This document shows, piece by piece, positions 24,683-32,822 of a stretch of 64,000 nt of DNA. Below the pieces are notes generated by a model that was given only the letters and a program-made list of their open reading frames with translations, ran no database searches and was not told where the DNA came from. The stretch covers positions 268,001 to 332,000 of the forward strand of contig NC_013859.1 in assembly GCF_000010725.1 (NCBI RefSeq), read 5' to 3'. A program made the position numbers and the translations under genes. How positions within the stretch are numbered: the first letter of the stretch is position 1; each line of letters starts with the position of its first letter. The DNA comes from Azospirillum sp. B510. Its GTDB lineage: Bacteria; Pseudomonadota; Alphaproteobacteria; Azospirillales; Azospirillaceae.

Positions 24683-26558
24683 ACAACCCACCTGGGCCCT
24701 GGATGTCCTCGGCGCGCTGGATGCCGGCATCCTGCTTCTCGACCGTCATTGCCGGGTCCTGTACTGGAACAGCTGGATGGAGCAGGCGTCCACCCTGGCG
24801 TCCCAGGAGATTCTGGGGCACGACCTGTTCGACGCGCTGCCCAACCTGCGCGAATCCCGCCTGCACAACGCGGTGCGCGACACCCTGACCACCGGCGCCC
24901 CCGGCGTCCTCTCGCACACGCTGAACCCCATGCTGTTCCCGCTGCGCCTGCCGGACGGGCGGCGGATGGTCCACAATGTGGTGATCCGTCCCCTGTCTTC
25001 CCATGCGCAGACCCATGCGCAGACGGGCGGCAGCGACGCGCGCTGCCTGATCCAGGTGACCGACGTCACCGTCTCGGTAAACCGGGAGCGGGTGCTGCGC
25101 GAACAGCGCGACGCACGCCATCGCGCCATCGTCGACACCGCACCCGACGCCATCGTCACCACCGATACCCGCGGCACGGTGCAATGGATGAACGGCGCGG
25201 CCACCCGGCAGTTCGATTACCGGCCGGACGAACTGATCGGCAAGAGCGTCACCATGCTGCTGGGCGACGATGCACCGGACTGGGTCGCCATGGCGGAGCG
25301 CGGCGGCCCCGGCGTCGGCGGAAGCCTGGACATCGCCGCCCAGCCGGTGGAACTGTCCGGCCGGCGCCGGGACGGCAGCCACATCGATCTCGAGCTGTCG
25401 ATGGCGCGCTGGGAGTCGGAGGGGCGAGCCTTCATCACCGGCATCCTGCGCGACATCACCGAACGCCGCCGCACACGGGAGGAGTTGCGGGCCAGCGCGC
25501 TCGCCATGCGCCAGCTGGCCGAGCAGACCAAGGCGACGCTGGATGCGTTGCCGGCCTTCATCGCCGTGCTCGACCGGTCCGGCCGCATCGTTTCGGTCAA
25601 CCGCGCCTGGGCGGAGGCCGGGCCGGAGACCGGCTTCCTCGGCCAGGGCTGCATCGTCGGTGACGATTATCTCGACCATTGCGGCCGGGGCGAGACCGCC
25701 GATCCGCGGGCCGACGCCGTGATGGACGGGGTGCGCACGCTGCTGGGCGCGGGCGGCCGGCCGGTATCGGCCGAATATGTCACCAACACCCAGCACTGGT
25801 TCCGCTGCCTCGCCGCCCCGATGCCGGCCGGTCCCTTCGGCGGCGCCGTGCTGATGCATATCGACGTGACGGAGATCAAGTCGATGGAGGCGGCGCTGCG
25901 CAAGCTGGTCGGCCAGAAATCGACCCTGCTGCGCGAGGTCAACCACCGCGTCAAGAACAGCCTGCAACTGGTGTCGAGCCTGCTGACCCTGCAAACGCTC
26001 AGCCTGCCCGACGAAGGGGTGCGGGTGCATTTCCAGGATGCCCGCAGCCGCATCGAGGCGATCGCCCGCGTCCATAACCGGCTCTATCAGGCCGACCAGT
26101 TCCAGACCATCGAGTTCGGCACCTACCTGAACGAGCTGTGCGAGGATCTGGGCCGCGCATCGGGCGGTGACAGCATGTGCGACATCGTCGTCCAGTCGGA
26201 CGTGGTCGATCTGCCGATCGATCATGCCGCCCCGCTGGGCCTGATCGCGAACGAACTGATCACCAACGCGGTCAAGCATCGCGGCAGCGGCCCGGCACGG
26301 GTGCGGGTGACTTTCCGGCGCGAGGACGACCGGCTGGCCCTGACGGTTTCCGACCATGGTCCCGGCCTGCCGCCCAACTTCGACATCCGCAAGAGCCGCA
26401 GCCTTGGCATGCGGCTGGTCTCCAGCCTCGCGGGTCAGATCCGGGCCAGCGTCGACATCGACACCACCCCGCAGGGCACCATTTTCCGGATCGCACTGCC
26501 GGTACCGGATGCGGTGGCGCTTGCCGAAATCTCGCCCGCCGAGGAGATCGGGGGATGA
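24663..26558 (+). CDS. PAS-containing histidine kinase, HisKA_2/HWE type
   Basis: 631 residues, no membrane helix, so soluble. Three PAS-like modules: residues about 15-130 (LGALDAGILLLDRHCRVLYWN), 150-275 (HRAIVDTAPDAIVTTDTRGT and FITGILRDITERRR) and 290-410 (TLDALPAFIAVLDRSGRIVS). The dimerisation/phosphotransfer motif LLREVNHRVKNSLQLVSSLL places the phospho-accepting histidine at 428, and the ATPase domain has IANELITNAVKH, SDHGPGLP and SLGMRLVSSLA. The motif type pairs with short response regulators rather than OmpR-type. The coding region overlaps both neighbours (20 bases with CheC, ATGA with the regulator). Confidence 0.93.
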   Translation: MAPRLPEQPTWALDVLGALDAGILLLDRHCRVLYWNSWMEQASTLASQEILGHDLFDALPNLRESRLHNAVRDTLTTGAPGVLSHTLNPMLFPLRLPDGRRMVHNVVIRPLSSHAQTHAQTGGSDARCLIQVTDVTVSVNRERVLREQRDARHRAIVDTAPDAIVTTDTRGTVQWMNGAATRQFDYRPDELIGKSVTMLLGDDAPDWVAMAERGGPGVGGSLDIAAQPVELSGRRRDGSHIDLELSMARWESEGRAFITGILRDITERRRTREELRASALAMRQLAEQTKATLDALPAFIAVLDRSGRIVSVNRAWAEAGPETGFLGQGCIVGDDYLDHCGRGETADPRADAVMDGVRTLLGAGGRPVSAEYVTNTQHWFRCLAAPMPAGPFGGAVLMHIDVTEIKSMEAALRKLVGQKSTLLREVNHRVKNSLQLVSSLLTLQTLSLPDEGVRVHFQDARSRIEAIARVHNRLYQADQFQTIEFGTYLNELCEDLGRASGGDSMCDIVVQSDVVDLPIDHAAPLGLIANELITNAVKHRGSGPARVRVTFRREDDRLALTVSDHGPGLPPNFDIRKSRSLGMRLVSSLAGQIRASVDIDTTPQGTIFRIALPVPDAVALAEISPAEEIGG

Positions 26559-26956
26559 GGATCCTGCTGGTGGAGGACGAGGTGCTGATCGCGCTGGAAC
26601 AGCAACTCTATCTGGAGGCCGTCGGCCACAGCGTCACCGGCCCGGCGATCACCGCGGCGGAGGCGGTGGAGATGGCCGCCGCCGACAGGCCGGATCTGGC
26701 GCTGGTCGACATGCATCTCGGCATGGGCTCCAGCGGCATCGACGCCGCGCGGGGATTGAGCGAACTGGGCGTGCCCTGCCTGTTCATCACCGCGTTCCGG
26801 GACGAGCTCAAGAAGGGGGGGCCGGTCGCCGGCATCGGCTGCCTGCCCAAGCCCTTCACCGAGAGCGGCCTGATCGCCGCCGTCGAGGTCGCCCGCGCCG
26901 TGCTGGCGGGAGAGACGCCGTGCAACGTGCCGCAGACGATGGAGCTGTTCATGTGA
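26555..26956 (+). CDS. Single-domain response regulator
   Basis: 133 residues, receiver domain only. Acidic pocket E7/D8, phospho-accepting D52 in LALVDMHLG, T79 in FITAFRD and K99 in CLPKPFTES are all present. There is no output domain, so it acts by protein contact or as a phosphate relay. The start overlaps the kinase stop (ATGA). With the CheC-type phosphatase upstream, the three genes make a complete phosphorylation and dephosphorylation cycle. Confidence 0.93.
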   Translation: MRILLVEDEVLIALEQQLYLEAVGHSVTGPAITAAEAVEMAAADRPDLALVDMHLGMGSSGIDAARGLSELGVPCLFITAFRDELKKGGPVAGIGCLPKPFTESGLIAAVEVARAVLAGETPCNVPQTMELFM

Positions 26957-27004
26957 GGGACGGGGTAGGGGGGAACAGTCGCTTCCTCCCCCCGCGCCCC
27001 CCTC

Positions 27005-28813
27005 TCACCCCCCGATCCGCCGCGCCGGCTCCGACGCCGACTGCTGTTCGAACAGGCGGCGATAGAGGCCGCCCGTCCGGTGGAGCAGGGTGGCGTGGCT
27101 GCCATCCTCGACCACCCGGCCCTGGTTGAAGACCAGGAGGCGGTCGAGTGTGCGCACGGTGGACAGGCGGTGGGCGATGATGATGGCGGTGCGGCCCTGC
27201 ATCAGACGTTCGATGGCCTCCTGGATCAGCGCCTCCGATTCGGAATCCAGGCTGGAGGTCGCCTCGTCCAGAATCAGGATCGGCGCGTCGGCCAGGAAGG
27301 CGCGGGCGAGCGCCACCCGCTGACGCTCGCCGCCCGACAGCTTGACGCCGCGCTCGCCGACCAGCGTCGCATAGCCCTTGGGCAGGCGGGCGATGAAGTC
27401 GTGGGCGTTGGCGAGCCTCGCCGCCATCTCGATCGCCGCCATCGACGCGCCGGGGCGGCCATAGGCGATGTTCTCCGCGAGCGTGCGGTGGAACAGGATC
27501 GGTTCCTGCGGGACGATGGCGATCTGCGAACGCAGCGACTGCTGGGTCGCCCCCGCCACCTCCTGGCCGTCGATCAGCACCCGTCCGCCGGTCACGTCAT
27601 ACAGGCGCTGGATCAGCTTGACGAAGGTGGTCTTGCCCGACCCCGACGGCCCGACCAGCCCGACCCGTTCCCCCGCCTTGATGGTCAGCGACAGGTCGCG
27701 GTAGAGCGGCGTGGTGTGGCCGCCATAGCGGAAGGTGACATGGTCGAAACGCACCTCGCCGGCTCCGATGCGGATCGGCGTGGCGTCCGACCGATCCTCC
27801 ACCCCCAGCGGTTCGGCATGGATCGCCACCAGCTCCTCCATCTCGTTGACGGAGCGCTGGAGGTGGTTGATGTGCATGCCGATGTCGCGCAGATAGCCAT
27901 GCACGACGAAATAGGTGGTCAGCACATAGGCGACGTCGCCCGGCGTCGCCTGCCCGCGCCACCACAGCCAGAGCGCGGTCGCCACCACCGCGCTGCGGAT
28001 CATCAGCAGCACCACCAGCTGGACGGTGCTGTGGCGGGTGTGGCGGGTCCAGGTGCGGTGGGTGCGGCGGCTCCATTTGCCGACCACGGCGGCCAGCCGG
28101 TCATCCTCGCGCGGCTCGGCGCCGAAGGCCTTGACCACGGCGTTGCAGCCGATGGCGTCGGCCAGCGTTCCGCCCAGCTTGGTGTCCCAGGCGTTCGACA
28201 GCCGGGCGGCCGGCGCGATGTAGAGGGTGGAGAACAGCACCGTCATCGCGATGTAGATCGCGGTGCCGAGCGCGATCACCAGCCCCATCGCCGGCCAATG
28301 CAGCCCCAGCGTCACCATCGTGCCGATCAACACGACCAGCGACGGCCACAGCGCCAGCAGCAGCGTGTCGTCCAGCGTGTCGAGCGCCCACATGCCGCGG
28401 GTGATCTTGCGCACCACCGATCCGGCGAAGCTGTTGGCGTGCCAGTCGGTGGAGAAGCGCTGGATGCGGTGGAAGCTGTCCCGGCCGACATCGGCCATGA
28501 TGCGCAGGGTGAAGGGGATGATGCCGCTCCAGGCGAGATGGCGCATCACCACCATGCCGATGCCGAGCGCCACCATGGCGCCGAAGGCGGTCAGCGCCGC
28601 ATGCAGCGCCGCCTCGCGGTCGCCCGGCAGCAGGGTCAGCGCATCGACCAGCCGGCCGGCGAACAGCGGCATGAAGACGTCGGCGAGCGTCGCGAGCGCG
28701 ATGGCCCCGGCGATGCCGACGGCCCGCGGGGCCTGGCGCCGCCAGTGCCGGAAGGTGAAGGCCAGGACGCTGCGGATGGCGTTCGGGCGCGGGGTGCGTT
28801 TCGACTGGGCCAT
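27005..28813 (-). CDS. ABC exporter, fused membrane and ATPase domains
   Basis: 602 residues. An N-terminal six-helix exporter domain (from FAGRLVDALTLLPGD to about 310) is followed by an ATPase with Walker A GLVGPSGSGKTTFVKLIQ, signature LSGGERQRVALARAFL and Walker B ILILDEATSSLDSESE, then IIIAHRLSTV. It is MsbA/LmrA-like and should act as a homodimer or with a partner to export a lipid, peptide or drug; nothing nearby identifies the cargo. It is convergent with the response-regulator gene and ends only 48 bases from it. Confidence 0.93.
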   Translation of the reverse strand: MAQSKRTPRPNAIRSVLAFTFRHWRRQAPRAVGIAGAIALATLADVFMPLFAGRLVDALTLLPGDREAALHAALTAFGAMVALGIGMVVMRHLAWSGIIPFTLRIMADVGRDSFHRIQRFSTDWHANSFAGSVVRKITRGMWALDTLDDTLLLALWPSLVVLIGTMVTLGLHWPAMGLVIALGTAIYIAMTVLFSTLYIAPAARLSNAWDTKLGGTLADAIGCNAVVKAFGAEPREDDRLAAVVGKWSRRTHRTWTRHTRHSTVQLVVLLMIRSAVVATALWLWWRGQATPGDVAYVLTTYFVVHGYLRDIGMHINHLQRSVNEMEELVAIHAEPLGVEDRSDATPIRIGAGEVRFDHVTFRYGGHTTPLYRDLSLTIKAGERVGLVGPSGSGKTTFVKLIQRLYDVTGGRVLIDGQEVAGATQQSLRSQIAIVPQEPILFHRTLAENIAYGRPGASMAAIEMAARLANAHDFIARLPKGYATLVGERGVKLSGGERQRVALARAFLADAPILILDEATSSLDSESEALIQEAIERLMQGRTAIIIAHRLSTVRTLDRLLVFNQGRVVEDGSHATLLHRTGGLYRRLFEQQSASEPARRIGG

Positions 28814-28939
28814 GGGTATCCAACCAGGGCAGGGCCGGCCATACGGGCGGCACCCCTGCCAAAGGAGCCATTGCGGAATGCGCCAATGATCGCCCTCTCC
28901 CCAGGGGGGAGCGGGGAATGGGGCCTGTGCCCTCTACCG

Positions 28940-31063
28940 TTACCGACCCTTCAGAGTCGTCTGGCGCGGCTTCATGCCGGACGGCTTGCCCCCAGCTCCG
29001 CCCCCCGCCCCGGCCGGCTTCGCCCCCGGCGCCTTGCCGACCGGCGGCACCATGCGGCGGCCCTGGCCGGCTTGCTGGGTCAGGAAGGTCTTACCCCCCT
29101 TCTCCCGCGGCTTGGCGGTGGCGCCGACCGGTTGCCAGGCCGGGATCAGCTGCTCCTCGCCGGGCCCGATCAGGTCCTCGCGGCCCAGGCGCTTCAGCGC
29201 CTCGCGCAGGATCGGCCAGTTCTCCGGATCGTGGTAGCGCAGGAAGGCCTTGTGCAGCCGGCGCTGCTTCAGCCCCTTGGCCGACGACACCAGTTCCGAC
29301 CCGACGCGGCGCACCGGGCGCAGGGGGTTGCGCTCGCTGTGGTACATGGCGGTCGCCAGCGACATCGGCGAGGGCAGGAAGGTCTGCACCTGATCCGCCT
29401 TGAAGCCGTTCCGCTTCAGCCACAAGGCGAGGTTCATCATGTCCTCGTCGGTGGTGCCGGGATGGGCGGCGATGAAGTAGGGGATCAGGTAGAGCTTCTT
29501 GCCCGCCTCCTTCGCCGCCTTGTCGAACATGCGCTTGAACTCGTCATAGGCGCCCATGCCGGGCTTCATCATCTTGGCCAGCGGACCCGGTTCGGTGTGT
29601 TCCGGCGCGATCTTCAGGTAGCCGCCGACATGGTGGGTCACCAGCTCCTTCACATACTCCGGATTGCGCACGGCGAGGTCGTAGCGCAGGCCCGACGCGA
29701 TGTGGATCTTCTTCACCCCCGGCACCGCGCGGGCCTTGCGGTAGAGCTGGACCAGCGAGGAATGGTCGGTGTTCAGGTTCTTGCAGATGTCGGGGAAGAC
29801 GCAGGACGGGCGCCGGCAGACCGCTTCCGTCTCCTTGTCCTTGCAGGCCAGGCGGTACATGTTGGCGGTCGGCCCGCCCATGTCGGAGATGACGCCGGTG
29901 AAGCCCTTGGTCTTGTCGCGGATCTGCTCGATCTCGCGCAGGATCGATCCCTCCGACCGGCTCTGGATGATGCGCCCCTCATGCTCGGTGATCGAGCAGA
30001 AGGAACAGCCGCCGAAACAGCCGCGCATGATGTTGACCGAGAAACGGATCATCTCCCAGGCCGGGATGCGCGCATCGCCATAGGACGGATGCGGCGCCCG
30101 CGCATAGGGCAGGTCATAGACGCCGTCCATCTCGTTGGTTTCCAGCGGGATCGGTGGCGGGTTCAGCCAGACCTCGCGGTCGCCGTGGCGCTGGACCAGG
30201 GCGCGGGCGTTGCCGGGGTTGCTCTCCTGGTGCAGGACGCGGCTGGCATGGGCGTAGAGCACCTTGTCGGCGGTCACCTGCTCGAAGCTGGGCAGCCGCA
30301 CGACCATGCGGTCGGCCCCGGCGGCACGCGGCGACACCGGCGCCGACGGATCGTCGATCGAGCTGCTGTCGACCACCGTCCAGCCCTCCGGCACGGTCGA
30401 GCGCATGATGGCGGTGCCGCGGATGTCGGTCATCGCCTTGGGCGATTCCCCCTTCAGCGCCCGTTGGGCGATCTCGATGATGGCGCGTTCGGCATTGCCA
30501 TAGACCAGCATGTCCGCCTTGGAATCGACCAGGACCGATCGGCGGATCTTCTCGCTCCAATGATCGTACTGGGCGATGCGGCGCAAGGATGCCTCGATGC
30601 CGCCCAGGACGATCGGCACGTCCTTGAAGGCCTCGCGGCAGCGCTGGGAATAGACGATGACGGCGCGGTCGGGCCGCTTGCCGCCCTCGTCGTTCGGCGT
30701 GTAGCTGTCATTGTGGCGCAGGCGACGGTCGGCCGTGTAGTGGTTGACCATCGAATCCATGTTGCCGCCGGTCACGCCCCAGAACAGCCGAGGCTTGCCC
30801 AGGATCCTGAACGGCTCGGCGCTGTTCCAGTCCGGTTGGGCGATGATGCCGACGCGCAGCCCCTGCGATTCCAGCAGCCGGCCGATGATCGCCATGCCGA
30901 AGCTGGGATGGTCGACATAGGCGTCGCCGGTGACGACGATGACGTCGCACTGGTCCCAGCCCAGCCGGTCCATTTCCGCACGCGACATCGGCAGGAAGGG
31001 TGCGGCCTTGGGGCGCACGCTCCGGTCGGGGCGGTGGGTGAACAGGTTGGGGGCCGCGAGCAT
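28940..31063 (-). CDS. YgiQ family radical SAM protein (UPF0313)
   Basis: 707 residues. The N-terminal cobalamin-binding-like domain includes VVTGDAYVDHPSFGMAIIGR and GNMDSMVNHYTADRR; the radical SAM cluster motif is RGCFGGCSFCSITEHEGR (CxxxCxxC). Further family segments: SDMGGPTANMYRLAC, KIAPEHTEPGPL and PYFIAAHPGTTDEDM. The last 50 residues are a Lys/Gly/Pro-rich tail. The family is conserved but its reaction is not established. The ATG at 31063 has GGAGAA upstream; the frame stays open for another 1.7 kb antisense to the MFS gene and was not used. Confidence 0.93.
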   Translation of the reverse strand: MLAAPNLFTHRPDRSVRPKAAPFLPMSRAEMDRLGWDQCDVIVVTGDAYVDHPSFGMAIIGRLLESQGLRVGIIAQPDWNSAEPFRILGKPRLFWGVTGGNMDSMVNHYTADRRLRHNDSYTPNDEGGKRPDRAVIVYSQRCREAFKDVPIVLGGIEASLRRIAQYDHWSEKIRRSVLVDSKADMLVYGNAERAIIEIAQRALKGESPKAMTDIRGTAIMRSTVPEGWTVVDSSSIDDPSAPVSPRAAGADRMVVRLPSFEQVTADKVLYAHASRVLHQESNPGNARALVQRHGDREVWLNPPPIPLETNEMDGVYDLPYARAPHPSYGDARIPAWEMIRFSVNIMRGCFGGCSFCSITEHEGRIIQSRSEGSILREIEQIRDKTKGFTGVISDMGGPTANMYRLACKDKETEAVCRRPSCVFPDICKNLNTDHSSLVQLYRKARAVPGVKKIHIASGLRYDLAVRNPEYVKELVTHHVGGYLKIAPEHTEPGPLAKMMKPGMGAYDEFKRMFDKAAKEAGKKLYLIPYFIAAHPGTTDEDMMNLALWLKRNGFKADQVQTFLPSPMSLATAMYHSERNPLRPVRRVGSELVSSAKGLKQRRLHKAFLRYHDPENWPILREALKRLGREDLIGPGEEQLIPAWQPVGATAKPREKGGKTFLTQQAGQGRRMVPPVGKAPGAKPAGAGGGAGGKPSGMKPRQTTLKGR

Positions 31064-31263
31064 CGCGTTCTCCGGGTCTCGATCGACGATGTGGATTGGG
31101 TGAGCCGACAGTCTTACCCTGTCGGCCGACGGATTCCCACCGCTGATAACGCAGTGGAGCAATAGGTCATTGCCGGGTGCGGGCCACCGGAATGTGGGAC
31201 GCCCCACAATTGGCGCAAGGGCCTGCCGTGGGGGCCCGTGCGGTGGCCGGCTGCGGAGACGCC

Positions 31264-32511
31264 TCAGGCGGCCAGGCGGTCCGCCTCCGCCGCCCGGCCG
31301 TTGCGGCGGGCCACCATCCAGCCGATGACGGCGCCGGCCAGCAACACGAATGCCGCGATCACGAAGGCGGAGCCCGGATGCGGGAACAGCGGGTCGTCGC
31401 CCATCGAGGCGGAATAGACCGTGCCGAAGAAGATCGGCGACAGGATGCCGGCGACGCTGGCCACGCTCATGTTGGCGCCCTGCAACTGGCCCTGCTCCGA
31501 CGGCGAGACGCGCTGAGTCATCAGCGACTGGATGGTCGGCATCGCCAGCCCCCACAGCGCGTTCGGCACGATGGCGAAGGCGAACCAGCCGCCATCGGGC
31601 GCCAGCCCCATGCAGGCCAGCCCGACGGCGCCGCCGAACAGGCCGAGGATCATGGTGCCGCGGTCGCCCAGCCATTTGACCATCCGCTGCACCGCCAGCC
31701 CCTGGATGATCATGTCGAGGGCGCCGACCATCGCCAGCAGAAGCCCGACATCCCAGGCGCTCCAGCCATGGCGGTGCGCGGCATAGAGCACGAAGACGGC
31801 GGAGAAGACATGGTGGGAGAAATGCAGCATGAAATTGACCAGCGCCAGGCCCGACAGTTCGGGATGCGAGCGCAGCAGGCGCAGCGCGCCGAACGGGTTG
31901 GCCCGGCGCCAGGAAAAGGCCATGCGGTTTTCCGGCGCCAGCGATTCCGGCAGCACGACCAGACCATAGAGGAAAGCCAGACCGCTCAGCGCTCCCGCCG
32001 CCCAGAAGGGGGCGCGCGGCGACAGCTCGCCCAACAGGCCGCCAAGCAGCGGACCGGCGATGAAGCCGGCGCTGAAGGCGGCGCCGATCAGCCCATAGGC
32101 GCGCGCCCGCTGCTCCGGCGGCGTCACATCGGCCATATAGGCGAAGACGGTGGTGAAGCTGGAGGAGGTGATGCCGGCCACCGCCCGGCCGACCACCAGC
32201 CACCACAGATTCGGCGCCAGCGCCATCAGCACATAGTCCGCCGCCAGCCCGAGCGCCGACAGCAGGATCACCGGCCTGCGGCCGAAACGGTCCGACAGCG
32301 ACCCGACCACCGGAGAGGAAAAGAACTGCATCAGCGCCCACAGCGCCACCAGAGCGCCGTTGATGGTGCCGGCCTGCGCATCGGCCCCGGCGAACTGCTC
32401 GATCAGCGCCGGCAGCACCGGAATGACGATGCCCATCGCGACGATGTCGAGCGCCGCGGTGACGAGGATGAAGACCGTTGCGGCCTTGCGCGGACGGAGG
32501 ACGGGAGACAT
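31264..32511 (-). CDS. MFS drug-efflux transporter, TetA-like
   Basis: 415 residues, 12 helices. The A-motif GSLSDRFGRRPVILLS after helix 2 and GAAFSAGFIAGPLLGGLLG in helix 5 (motif C of drug-proton antiporters) point to a 12-helix TetA/multidrug exporter. Start chosen at MSPVLRPRKAATVF (32511); an extended frame to 32619 is Pro/Cys-rich and unlike the family. No TetR or other regulator is adjacent. The substrate is unknown. Confidence 0.9.
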   Translation of the reverse strand: MSPVLRPRKAATVFILVTAALDIVAMGIVIPVLPALIEQFAGADAQAGTINGALVALWALMQFFSSPVVGSLSDRFGRRPVILLSALGLAADYVLMALAPNLWWLVVGRAVAGITSSSFTTVFAYMADVTPPEQRARAYGLIGAAFSAGFIAGPLLGGLLGELSPRAPFWAAGALSGLAFLYGLVVLPESLAPENRMAFSWRRANPFGALRLLRSHPELSGLALVNFMLHFSHHVFSAVFVLYAAHRHGWSAWDVGLLLAMVGALDMIIQGLAVQRMVKWLGDRGTMILGLFGGAVGLACMGLAPDGGWFAFAIVPNALWGLAMPTIQSLMTQRVSPSEQGQLQGANMSVASVAGILSPIFFGTVYSASMGDDPLFPHPGSAFVIAAFVLLAGAVIGWMVARRNGRAAEADRLAA

Positions 32512-32675
32512 GGAGAAACCTGGACAGGGAAGGGACGGGGCGGGGCGTCGGCAAAGCGGGCCGGCGCCGGGACAGGGAAGCGGCACCGATAAGGTAGGGA
32601 GGGTGGCCGGAAATATCAAGCGGAATATTTCCTATATCGGATGTTTCTTCCGTCTTTGCGTGCTTCGCTCTCCCT

Positions 32676-32771
32676 TCAGTCCTCCCGCCGCCAGTCCTCC
32701 AGGATGCGTTCGACCCGCCGATCCGGCACCAGCCACCGCAGGATCGCCAGCACATTGTACGCCAAAGTCAT
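32676..32771 (-). pseudogene. C-terminal fragment of an unidentified GC-rich gene at the island border
   Basis: A short minus-strand frame of 31 residues (YNVLAILRWLVPDRRVERIL, then EDWRRED and TGA) has normal GC-rich codon use, but the sequence upstream of it abruptly becomes AT-rich. It looks like the tail of a gene whose 5-prime part was removed when the neighbouring low-GC DNA arrived. An ATG precedes it by chance or makes a tiny peptide. Family not recognised; a transposase C-terminus is possible. Confidence 0.4.
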
Positions 32772-32822
32772 TGGAGTTTATTCTACCTCTGCCGCTCGCG
32801 ACGTTCCGAGATGGGATATTTT

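Noticed and set aside
27080..31165. Very long plus-strand open frame (1,361 codons)
   Set aside because: It runs antisense through the ABC exporter and YgiQ genes; its translation is His/Arg/Gly/Asp-rich without any domain, the usual shadow of GC-rich genes.
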